Positions 1 through 6,327 of a stretch of 64,000 bases of DNA are shown piece after piece (position 1 is the stretch's first letter; each line of letters begins with the position of its first letter). The stretch lies in the NCBI GenBank assembly GCA_022821965.1, contig JAJECN010000049.1, positions 1-64,000 on the forward strand, read 5' to 3'. Under the pieces are notes generated by a model that was not told the origin of the DNA, searched no databases, and saw only the letters and a list, made by a program, of their open reading frames with translations. Made by a program: the position numbers and the translations under genes. The DNA is from Candidatus Poribacteria bacterium. Lineage in GTDB: Bacteria; Poribacteria; WGA-4E; WGA-3G.

Positions 1-1
1 G

Positions 2-318
2 CCTACCCCTAAAAATTCAGCCGCGCAGGCACAGCAGGCTGCCCCTAAAAGTTCAACGGGTGATACGCAAGCGCAGCAGCAGGCTGCCGCTGGAGGTTCA
101 ACGGGTAATACACAAGGTTCAACGGGTAACACATCCCCTGCCGCTGGAGGTTCAACGGGTAATACAGATGCCCCTGAAGGTCCAACAGGCAATACGCAAG
201 CGCAGCAGGCTGCCCCTGAAGGTTCAACAGGTAACACATCCCCTGGAGGTTCAACGGGTAATACATCCCCTACCCCTGGAGGTTCAACGGGTAATACACA
301 AGGAACGCCGCCTTCGGG
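2..318 (+). repeat. Degenerate minisatellite inside the coding frame (GGTTCAACGGGTAATACA units)
   Basis: Around eight copies of a GGTTCAACGGGTAATACA-like 18-mer are separated by proline/alanine/glutamine-rich spacers of multiples of three bases, encoding G-S-T-G-N-T linkers. One further copy lies at about 1751-1768. Frame is preserved throughout, so this is a protein linker array, not a CRISPR. Confidence 0.8.
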
Positions 319-2590
319 CACCACTAACACACCTGCCGGGGGCACCACTGAACCTGTTAAGCGGTCAGATTTAGTTGTTTCGATACCAGTCATAAGCAAA
401 ACAGTCTTAGATTCCGGTGAATCTTTTACAATGTCTGTTACTGTTGAAAATACAGGTGAAAGTTTATCACCTGAGACAATACTGAGATATTATCGCGGTT
501 CTTATGTTGGCGTGAGTGGGACAGAAGTTGGTAAAAAGACCTTGAGTCCGATCGCAGCGATGGGCACAAGCGATGTGAGCATCGAACTCACCGCGCCAGA
601 TACCCCTGGCACCTATCTTTACTATGCGTGTATAAGTAGCGTTACAGGTGTGAGCAATACGGGTAACATTTGCACACCTAACTCTGTCGAGCTCACAGTA
701 TTGATACCATCAATGGCAATGGCAGACTTTGATATCAACCTATCGAGACCTCATTATCCCCGGGCCATCAGCTCTGGTGCGAGCATAACATTTACTGCTA
801 CGGTTTCGGAGGATGGGAATCCAGTGTCAGGCCAAACAGTGACGTTTACCGTAGCACCGGACGCTAAGTTTACGGCCGATGAGTTTGCGTCGTTAAGTCC
901 CACAAGCGCGACAACTGACAGCAACGGGCAGGCACAAACGACGCTATCGATTACGGGTGATACACCCGCCTACCAGTATAGAGTCAAAGCGGAGCTTGCC
1001 AACGGCCAAAGTGATTCTTATTCGATGCCTGTTGGTGTTGCGTCAGAAGGGGCCCTGCTAAGTCTATCCGTAAGTTCGGGCACCTACAATGCCGGTGAAT
1101 CGGTTCCTGTTACTTTCTCGCTCCGTAAAGGTCCGACGAACATATCAGGTCGAACAGTGACGTTTAGCCTGAGTCCGGACAATGGGACTGCGTCGTTAAG
1201 TCCCACAAGCGCGACAACCGATAGCAATGGAGAGGCCCGGACGAAAGTAATACTGGGGAGTAATGCCTCAGGGAGATACAAGGTCACGGCGACATTGAAC
1301 GATGGTAAATCTGTAAGCAGCTCAACTGGGTCAGTTCTTAACTCAAGATTATCATCAGGCCCTCGCGTCGACATGCGTATTGATGATGGTGCTCTCCTGC
1401 TCAATCCAGGTGGGAGCAGAACGTTTACTGCTATTGTGCAGAAAAATGGGTTTGTATCAGGTCAAACGGTGACGTTTAGCGTGAGTCCAAATGATGGGAC
1501 TGTGACGCTGAGTTCTACGACAGGAACAACCGATAGCAAGGGAGAGGCGAGTACCACGTTGATTACGGGGAGCGATTCCTCCGGATCGTACACGGTCACA
1601 GCGACGCTGGACAATGGTCAATCTGTAAGTTACTCTGCGACAATTGGAACATCATCGCCGCCCCCAACCGACCCGAACCTGGGTCCCTCCGTAGAGATCA
1701 AGCCACCGGAAGTCGTGCAGATTTCGCAGGAACAGCAAATTGCCCCTGGAGATTCAACGGGTAATACACAAGGAACGCCGCCTTCGGCTTTAGGTGTTTC
1801 AATACCGGTCATAAGCAAAACAGTCTTAGATTCAGGTGAATCTTTTACAATGTCTGTTTCTGTTGAAAATACAGGTGGAAGTTTATCACCTGAGACAACA
1901 TTGAAATATTATCGCAGCTCTGCTGTTGGCGTGAGTGGGACAGAAGTTGGTAAAAAAACCGTGAGTCCAATCGCGGCAATGGGCACAAGCGATGTGAGCA
2001 TCGAACTCAGCGCGCCAGATGCGCCCGGCACCTATCTTTACTATGCGTGTGTAAGTAGCGTTACAGGTGTGAGCAATACGGGTAACATTTGCACACCTAA
2101 CTCTGTCGAGCTCACGGTGCGGGGAAAGCCACAAGACACGCCAGGCGCGCCGTCGGTGGTTGAGATGAAGTTTACCGCTGCGCAGATAGACGACATTGAG
2201 GCACAGATTGAGTTGTTGGCGGCAAAAAATGATCGGTCGCCTGCGGCGATGCAAACATTGGCGTATCTTCGGAGTCTGATAGCGGTGGCACGTCCAGAGC
2301 AGACGCAGCTCCTCGCCAACTATCCAAATCCGTTTAACCCTGAGACGTGGATTCCTTATCAGTTGGCAGCGGCGGCGAATGTCACACTCACCATCTACGA
2401 CATAAATGGACAAGTGGTTCGGCAGTTGGCACTCGGACATCAGGCTGCGGGGATATATCAGAGTCGTAGCCGTGCGGCGTATTGGGATGGGAGAAATGCG
2501 TTCGGTGAACCTGTCGCAAGTGGTCTATATTTCTATACTTTGACAGCAGGCGACTTTACCGCAACACGTAAGATGCTGATACGCAAATAG
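2..2590 (+). CDS. Large secreted Ig-repeat surface protein with T9SS-type C-terminal sorting domain (5' end outside window)
   Basis: The frame is open from base 2 to the TAG at 2588 (862 visible residues), so ATG 431 is internal and the true start lies left of the window. Visible order: a low-complexity linker with about eight (S/P)TG(N/D)T units (residues 1-110); an adhesion-like beta domain (about 125-233); three bacterial Ig-like domains with a repeated SGQTVTF...SPTSATTDSNG pattern (about 240-550); a second copy of the first beta domain (about 598-705); a helical linker; and a last ~85-residue beta domain starting LANYPNPFNPETWIPY and ending ATRKMLIRK. The last domain matches FlgD-like/type IX secretion sorting domains, so the protein is probably exported by a T9SS-like route and anchored at the cell surface. 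A very similar C-terminus is found on the WD40 protein at 16660. Repeat units are nearly identical in DNA, so the copy number may vary. Function beyond a surface or adhesive role is inferred. Confidence 0.85.
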   Translation, partial: PTPKNSAAQAQQAAPKSSTGDTQAQQQAAAGGSTGNTQGSTGNTSPAAGGSTGNTDAPEGPTGNTQAQQAAPEGSTGNTSPGGSTGNTSPTPGGSTGNTQGTPPSGTTNTPAGGTTEPVKRSDLVVSIPVISKTVLDSGESFTMSVTVENTGESLSPETILRYYRGSYVGVSGTEVGKKTLSPIAAMGTSDVSIELTAPDTPGTYLYYACISSVTGVSNTGNICTPNSVELTVLIPSMAMADFDINLSRPHYPRAISSGASITFTATVSEDGNPVSGQTVTFTVAPDAKFTADEFASLSPTSATTDSNGQAQTTLSITGDTPAYQYRVKAELANGQSDSYSMPVGVASEGALLSLSVSSGTYNAGESVPVTFSLRKGPTNISGRTVTFSLSPDNGTASLSPTSATTDSNGEARTKVILGSNASGRYKVTATLNDGKSVSSSTGSVLNSRLSSGPRVDMRIDDGALLLNPGGSRTFTAIVQKNGFVSGQTVTFSVSPNDGTVTLSSTTGTTDSKGEASTTLITGSDSSGSYTVTATLDNGQSVSYSATIGTSSPPPTDPNLGPSVEIKPPEVVQISQEQQIAPGDSTGNTQGTPPSALGVSIPVISKTVLDSGESFTMSVSVENTGGSLSPETTLKYYRSSAVGVSGTEVGKKTVSPIAAMGTSDVSIELSAPDAPGTYLYYACVSSVTGVSNTGNICTPNSVELTVRGKPQDTPGAPSVVEMKFTAAQIDDIEAQIELLAAKNDRSPAAMQTLAYLRSLIAVARPEQTQLLANYPNPFNPETWIPYQLAAAANVTLTIYDINGQVVRQLALGHQAAGIYQSRSRAAYWDGRNAFGEPVASGLYFYTLTAGDFTATRKMLIRK
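377..698 (+). repeat. ~322-bp direct repeat, copy 1 (pairs with 1796-2117)
   Basis: Bases 377-698 and 1796-2117 align without gaps at an offset of 1419 and are nearly identical in DNA. They encode the same beta domain (V-I-S-K-T-V-L-D-S-G-E-S-F... to ...N-S-V-E-L-T-V). The high DNA identity points to recent duplication or gene conversion inside the gene. Confidence 0.85.
1796..2117 (+). repeat. ~322-bp direct repeat, copy 2
   Basis: Second copy of the 377-698 unit, lying just before the helical linker and the sorting domain. It is preceded, like copy 1, by a GATTCAACGGGTAATACACA-type linker unit and the same 'ACGCCGCCTTCGG' segment. Confidence 0.85.
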
Positions 2591-2756
2591 TATCAAATGA
2601 CCATAGGATAGCTGGGATGCTGATGTTTATTAGCTTCCCGGCACTCGTTGATGAGTGGGTTGAGTTGGGTTCGCTGGTATCTTCTTGAACCTCATTGAGT
2701 GTCAGCTGATCCTCAACCGACAGGGTGTGTAAACATTTTGTCAAAGTGTCCCCTCC

Positions 2757-2790
2757 TTGTAGGAGTGAGTTTGACTCGCGACTCCTACAA
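2757..2790. repeat. Extragenic palindrome, 10-bp stem
   Basis: TTGTAGGAGT (2757-2766) pairs exactly with ACTCCTACAA (2781-2790). The loop itself contains GAGT-TTG-ACTC, making a second small stem. It lies about 170 bp past the surface-protein stop and is not followed by a T-run on the + strand, so it looks like a REP-like element rather than a terminator. Confidence 0.55.
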
Positions 2791-2826
2791 AAACACACTA
2801 TGCCCTTGGTGGTCAAGGAAGTCTCT

Positions 2827-2892
2827 TTGCTCCAGCGGAGCAATATGTCTATAGAAAAGCGTCCCTGAAGTGCCCGCACTCCAGCGGAGTGC
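2827..2892. repeat. Pair of CTCCAGCGGAG hairpin elements
   Basis: TTGCTCC-AGC-GGAGCAA (2827-2843) and GCACTCC-AGC-GGAGTGC (2876-2892) share the core CTCCAGCGGAG, and each is followed within a few bases by TATGT. The flanking stem bases differ but both keep pairing, which is compensatory change typical of a mobile or structured extragenic repeat. Confidence 0.5.
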
Positions 2893-3025
2893 TATGTAAA
2901 CATACCTAACAGCGGCATCCTTCTGGCGTTTCATAGTAACCTTCACGAAGAGAGTGTTGGTGATGCAAATACATCTACCTGTTAGGTTAACTCATGGGGT
3001 CATTTGATACAAACTATAAATAGGG

Positions 3026-3043
3026 GGTTGCGAATTCGCAACC
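3026..3043. repeat. 18-bp perfect palindrome upstream of the 3078 gene
   Basis: GGTTGCGAATTCGCAACC reads the same on both strands. A related copy, TTGCGAACTCGCAACC, starts at 3456 just past the 3078-3449 gene, and a shorter relative, GGTTGCATTGCAACC, lies at 13194-13208. Confidence 0.6.
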
Positions 3044-3077
3044 TATAACTGACAAAGATAAGGTTTCAACGAGACTT

Positions 3078-3449
3078 ATGAACGTTTTTGTCCGTCTGGT
3101 AACTGGTATCGTGTATGTGCAAATTGTGGTGCTTATAGGATTCTTGGTGTTTTTATGCTTCCGAACGCGGTCAAAGGGTTTGATATGGGTCACCGCGGCA
3201 CTGCTTCTCATTAAACTCCAAGCACTCAACCATATTGTCGCTGTAGTTCGCAATATAGTATATGCGGGGGCTGGTGAGACATGGACGCCTGGTCTCGACG
3301 TAAGGGACGAGAAATTGTACCGAAATTTGGATATCGCCATAATAATCAGTGGTATAGAAGTCGTGTTAGGCTACAGTTTATGTCTGCTCGGTGCATTTCT
3401 CATCTACAAAGAGTGGCGACAGGGAAAGTTTCGCCACCTCGAACCTTAA
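3078..3449 (+). CDS. Small multi-pass membrane protein, unknown function
   Basis: A 123-residue protein with three hydrophobic segments: about residues 5-26 (VRLVTGIVYVQIVVLIGFLV), 36-57 and 91-112, with a short basic C-terminus (KEWRQGKFRHLEP). I do not recognise the family. No clear Shine-Dalgarno precedes the ATG; GACAAAGATAAGG is the best purine stretch, about 10 bases up. It is bracketed by two related palindromes (3026 and 3456), so it may have arrived as a small cassette. Its neighbours give no functional hint. Confidence 0.55.
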   Translation: MNVFVRLVTGIVYVQIVVLIGFLVFLCFRTRSKGLIWVTAALLLIKLQALNHIVAVVRNIVYAGAGETWTPGLDVRDEKLYRNLDIAIIISGIEVVLGYSLCLLGAFLIYKEWRQGKFRHLEP

Positions 3450-3455
3450 CTTGAC

Positions 3456-3478
3456 TTGCGAACTCGCAACCGACAACT
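3456..3478. repeat. Imperfect copy of the GGTTGCGAATTCGCAACC palindrome
   Basis: TTGCGAACTCGCAACCGACAACTCA resembles the 3026 copy plus its right flank (CTATAACTGAC). The two copies bracket the 3078-3449 gene. Confidence 0.5.
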
Positions 3479-3693
3479 CACCTTGTGGACAATACACTCC
3501 AACTCGGTAATACCCTTCAACTCAAGGACATTCGTGAACGGCTTGACATCCCGAAGGTTGATGAACGCGATATATCACGAACAAACTCGCTGATTTATGG
3601 CCTTCTCTTTCATTTAAAGGCTGACGGATATGTTGTCCATAACGTCGGAATTGGATTCCTTGATAGCAAAACCTAACACGGTAGCAATGAAAA

Positions 3694-3882
3694 TCACAGT
3701 CCACCCTTTAAGTGAGTAGGAAAACACCCCCGGCGCGGATTTAGCAATGTATAGTCTGTATCATCCAGTAAATGAACCATCTGTTGTTGCCAATCAGGGC
3801 AATTCGTGATGCCACCAGCGAGGTAAACGCTTTTATACAAGACGTGTTGAGAATATGAGTGTGGGGCTTCTATATATTGCAT
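3694..3882 (-). pseudogene. Truncated nucleoside 2-deoxyribosyltransferase-like relic
   Basis: The 62-residue frame contains VYLAGGITNCPDWQQQM and TLLNPRRGCF. These match the N-terminal half of the nucleoside 2-deoxyribosyltransferase-like family (FLAGxI...WQ...NPRR), whose members are usually about 130-160 residues with a catalytic Glu in the second half. Here the frame stops right after NPRRGCF and no second half is visible downstream on the minus strand (3400-3690). I read it as a broken gene next to repeats; a very short functional protein is less likely. Confidence 0.55.
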
Positions 3883-3909
3883 GAATAAAGCCTTTTATTT
3901 TTAGAATGA

Positions 3910-3930
3910 GGGGCAAACATGACTTGCCCC
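3910..3930 (-). terminator. Terminator-like hairpin downstream of the first LamG gene
   Basis: GGGGCAA (3910-3916) pairs with TTGCCCC (3924-3930) around a 7-base loop, 67 bases past the stop of the minus-strand LamG gene ending at 3997. The tract after the stem on the minus strand is not a strong T-run, so the terminator call is tentative. Confidence 0.4.
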
Positions 3931-3996
3931 TGTAGTATAAGAGAAAGACAATCAAAAGCACATGGAATTGTAACGATGTCACCAGAGTAAAGACAC

Positions 3997-4785
3997 TTAC
4001 CAAGCCTTTTTGATTTGTGCCCAGCGGGTTGCGAGTTTTCCCTGGGGTTGCACAGGAAGACCTTCCGCTTCAAAGATTTGTTCAACTTCGCCCGCCGAGA
4101 GGGCTTTGCTATAAATCATGACCTCGTCGATGATGCCGACAAAACCACCATCGCCTGCTTTGCCGATCTCGGTTTCTGAACCGCCGGTTGTCATAGGACC
4201 GTTGTAGTTCTGTTCTTTCTCTAATTCACCATCAACATAGAGTTGCATCTCTTTCTTATTCACGACACCCACCATGTGGTGCCATTCACCTTTTTTGAAG
4301 GCTGCGGCACCAAAACCACCATCGCCTTGCCATCCGGGTGTGACAATGAATTCCATTTCTTGTCCAGCATTTCTGCCGTCAAACCGCAACGCCCAACCGT
4401 TAACATCACGCTGTGCAACAATCGTTCCACAACATCCAGCGACAACGCCTTTGACAGGGCTATCACTGTCAGCATTCACCCAAGCGACAACGCTCATCTC
4501 TTCCGCACCCGCAAATTCTAACGAAGCGGTGCCTGGAATGTGGACGAAATTCTCGCCGTTAAATTCGAGTGCTTTTCCAACTTTGCCAGCAACTGGCTTC
4601 GGGTTCCCATCAAGTTCACCATCGTTGTCGCCCAACACATCTTCTACTTTACCACCGGCGACAGTTCCTTCATCAAAGGACCAGTAACTTACGACACCCT
4701 CTAATGGGAGTTGTGCGTCCGTTAAAGGGGAGACTATAAAAAGGCACGCGATGAATAGAATTGATACTGATATTCTTAGTAACAT
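3997..4785 (-). CDS. Exported LamG/concanavalin A-like domain protein
   Basis: A 262-residue protein with an N-terminal signal peptide (MLLRISVSILFIACLFIVSP..., cleavage near residue 24) and one LamG/ConA-like lectin domain. It begins YWSFDEG (about residue 35) and contains GKALEFNGENFV, MSVVAWVNAD, WHHMVGVV and DEVMIYSKALSAGEVEQIF, the standard order of the LamG jelly-roll. The last 20 residues, after the domain, are a short tail with GKLATRWAQIKKAW. Such domains bind glycans or other surface ligands, and no catalytic residues can be assigned. The neighbour at 5002 is a paralogue on the same strand with the same tail pattern. Confidence 0.85.
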   Translation of the reverse strand: MLLRISVSILFIACLFIVSPLTDAQLPLEGVVSYWSFDEGTVAGGKVEDVLGDNDGELDGNPKPVAGKVGKALEFNGENFVHIPGTASLEFAGAEEMSVVAWVNADSDSPVKGVVAGCCGTIVAQRDVNGWALRFDGRNAGQEMEFIVTPGWQGDGGFGAAAFKKGEWHHMVGVVNKKEMQLYVDGELEKEQNYNGPMTTGGSETEIGKAGDGGFVGIIDEVMIYSKALSAGEVEQIFEAEGLPVQPQGKLATRWAQIKKAW

Positions 4786-4963
4786 GTAATTTTTATCTCC
4801 TTGTGTTTAGATTGACATGAGTTGCTACTTACAATATTTAGACAGACATACACCGTTTTTGATTGAAAATACATGGATTTTTTTAATTCTGGTGTTCCGC
4901 GGTGTCCTGTCTCTATGATTCTTGTTTCTTTTCTATAAGGGGTAAACTTAGGTTAGGGAAAGG

Positions 4964-4991
4964 GGCGGGCAAGCATTGAGCATCACCCGCC
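4964..4991 (-). terminator. Hairpin downstream of the second LamG gene
   Basis: GGCGGG (4964-4969) pairs with CCCGCC (4986-4991). Read on the minus strand, it follows the stop of the 5002 gene by about 10 bases and is followed by CCTTTCCC. It is GC-rich with only a weak T-tract. Confidence 0.4.
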
Positions 4992-5001
4992 TACGATCCA
5001 A

Positions 5002-5805
5002 TTAATATTGCTGTTTAACGTTTGCCCAAGTTGTTGAGAGTTTGCCCTCAGGTTCGACTGGTGTCAAAAGCAATGCGGAAAGTCCTTTGTCCATCATCGT
5101 CTGAATCTCATCGGCAGTTAAAGCGACATTGAAGATAGCAACTTCGTCAATAAGTGCATCGCCGAATCTGCCATCACAACAGGTATCTCTACCGATAAAA
5201 AGTTCTCCATCGTCAGCATCGAGTGGATCGGTATTGATTTCCATTGTGCTTTCTGCTACGCCGTCAATATAGATATTCCACTCACCGGTAGCACTGTCGA
5301 AAGTGGTGGTGTAGAGATGCCAATCAGTAATGTCAGCCGGTCCGACTTCACCGTCGCGCCAGCCACCGGGTTTGTTCCAGCATCCGCCGTTACAAATCGG
5401 CCATGAGACGTTTTTGGTACCTGCGTTGGGATGGATGATATACGCATTCCGTTTTTCGACCATCCAACCGTGCTGATTCCAGTCATCTGTCATGCTTTTA
5501 ACCCATAGCGAGACGGTAATGGCATCAGTCGGATTTACGTGTGCTGGGACTTCGACGTAGGCACTTGAACCATTGAGTTCCAGCCCCGAACCAAACACGC
5601 CACTCACCCATACTGGATCACCGACCAACGCGGCATCAAGCCCACTGTTGGACGAGTCTGCAGCAGTGTCACCGCTTCCTTCATCGAACAGCCAGAGTCC
5701 TGTTAGCGTGTCTATCCCAAGTTGTGCGGGAGCAGGGTTGACGAACAAGCAGACGCTCAAGATTAAACTGAAGCCTACAAAGGTTAATCGTGTTATAAGT
5801 TTCAT
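5002..5805 (-). CDS. Exported LamG/concanavalin A-like domain protein
   Basis: A 267-residue paralogue of the 3997 gene. The signal peptide runs about residues 1-27 (ends NPAPAQ). The LamG domain runs from LWLFDEGSGDTAADSS (about 38) through GLELNGSSAYVEV, ITVSLWVKS and HLYTTTFDSATGEWNIYIDG to DEVAIFNVALTADEIQTMM (about 240). It carries extra Cys pairs (NGGCW, DTCCDGRFG) also seen as CCG in its neighbour. The tail PEGKLSTTWANVKQQY resembles the neighbour's GKLATRWAQIKKAW, suggesting a shared terminal signal. The start has AGGAGAT a few bases upstream on the minus strand. It probably acts outside the cytoplasm in carbohydrate or matrix binding. Confidence 0.85.
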   Translation of the reverse strand: MKLITRLTFVGFSLILSVCLFVNPAPAQLGIDTLTGLWLFDEGSGDTAADSSNSGLDAALVGDPVWVSGVFGSGLELNGSSAYVEVPAHVNPTDAITVSLWVKSMTDDWNQHGWMVEKRNAYIIHPNAGTKNVSWPICNGGCWNKPGGWRDGEVGPADITDWHLYTTTFDSATGEWNIYIDGVAESTMEINTDPLDADDGELFIGRDTCCDGRFGDALIDEVAIFNVALTADEIQTMMDKGLSALLLTPVEPEGKLSTTWANVKQQY

Positions 5806-5963
5806 GCGGATCTCCTAATATATTTAGATATTTGCGTCTACAAACCGAATTTAACATGTTTGTGAGACGTGTTTAAGCCTAAGTCTGACTTATTATGCCA
5901 CGAAATTGAACGGGTGTCAATCAAATTTTTGGGCGGTAAAGGTGGTTGGCGATTTTCCAAATC

Positions 5964-6012
5964 TGCCCAATTTTGTGCAATTTGGTATAAAGTATGCCCA
6001 ATTTTGTGCAAT
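5964..6012. promoter_or_regulatory. Two exact 18-bp direct repeats at 31-bp spacing (operator-like)
   Basis: TGCCCAATTTTGTGCAAT occurs at 5964-5981 and again at 5995-6012. A 31-bp period is close to three helical turns, so both copies would face the same side of the DNA. They lie 120-170 bp upstream of the 6135 promoter and downstream of the divergent LamG start at 5805. Binding by a regulator is inference. Confidence 0.4.
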
Positions 6013-6134
6013 GTTTTCTGGACATTTCGCGAGAACTCCGATGGGTTGGATATTATTTAGATAGGCATGAAATTTGCTACGTTTTCAAAGTGAACGTCCC
6101 TTTGGATTTTACTACAGGGCTATTTGGTTTTCGG

Positions 6135-6164
6135 TTGACATAAATTGTTAGGGCGTGATATTAT
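6135..6164 (+). promoter_or_regulatory. Sigma70-like promoter for the YCF48-like gene
   Basis: TTGACA at 6135-6140, then 18 bases, then TATTAT at 6159-6164. Predicted transcription start is near 6171, giving a leader of about 155 bases. Confidence 0.6.
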
Positions 6165-6327
6165 ATAGGATAAGACGAAGCGTGTAGACTTCAGTTCATA
6201 GTTCTTAAAGAGTATATCGCATTACCTAAAGCGAAGGGCATTGTTTGCAAGCCCATTTTAAAATGTAAGAAGGAGGCTGGCGTACATTCCACACCGAAAA
6301 AGGTGGGTTTCGACGCTGTGAAATCTA

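Larger units (their letters stand above)
2591..3077. other. Intergenic spacer with several hairpin repeats, no gene seen
   Basis: No convincing coding frame. It holds a 10-bp-stem hairpin (2757-2790), two related CTCCAGCGGAG hairpins (2827-2843 and 2876-2892), a small CACTC/GAGTG hairpin (2642-2657) and an 18-bp perfect palindrome (3026-3043). The density of short palindromes suggests dispersed extragenic repeats rather than regulation of one gene. Confidence 0.6.
5806..6327. other. Intergenic region with a 31-bp-spaced direct repeat and a promoter
   Basis: A 522-bp gap between divergent genes. A possible 63-codon frame at 5869-6060 has no ribosome site or recognisable content. The region contains two exact copies of an 18-mer (5964 and 5995) and a sigma70-like promoter (6135-6164), leaving an untranslated leader of about 155 bases before the gene at 6328. 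The leader holds CACC-GAAAAA-GGTG just before the start codon. Confidence 0.6.

Noticed and set aside
1-320. Repeats with spacers that resemble a CRISPR array
   Set aside because: Units are short (18 bases), spacers are multiples of three, the whole stretch is an open frame continuous with the downstream gene, and no cas gene is nearby.
60-374. A frame encoding MIRKRSSRLPLEVQRV...
   Set aside because: It reads the same minisatellite out of frame. The frame starting at base 2 is continuous with the 719-codon downstream part and has matching linker motifs.
3485-3676. 63-codon frame from GTG
   Set aside because: No ribosome site, no recognised family, and it lies in a repeat-rich gap; it could be real but cannot be supported.
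5869-6060. 63-codon frame containing the 18-mer repeat
   Set aside because: Composition is that of non-coding sequence, no Shine-Dalgarno, and the repeat would encode two similar peptides by chance.
6270-6327. Cyclic-di-GMP or other riboswitch in the leader of the YCF48-like gene
   Set aside because: Only a short CACC/GGTG hairpin is present; the conserved bases of known riboswitch classes were not found.
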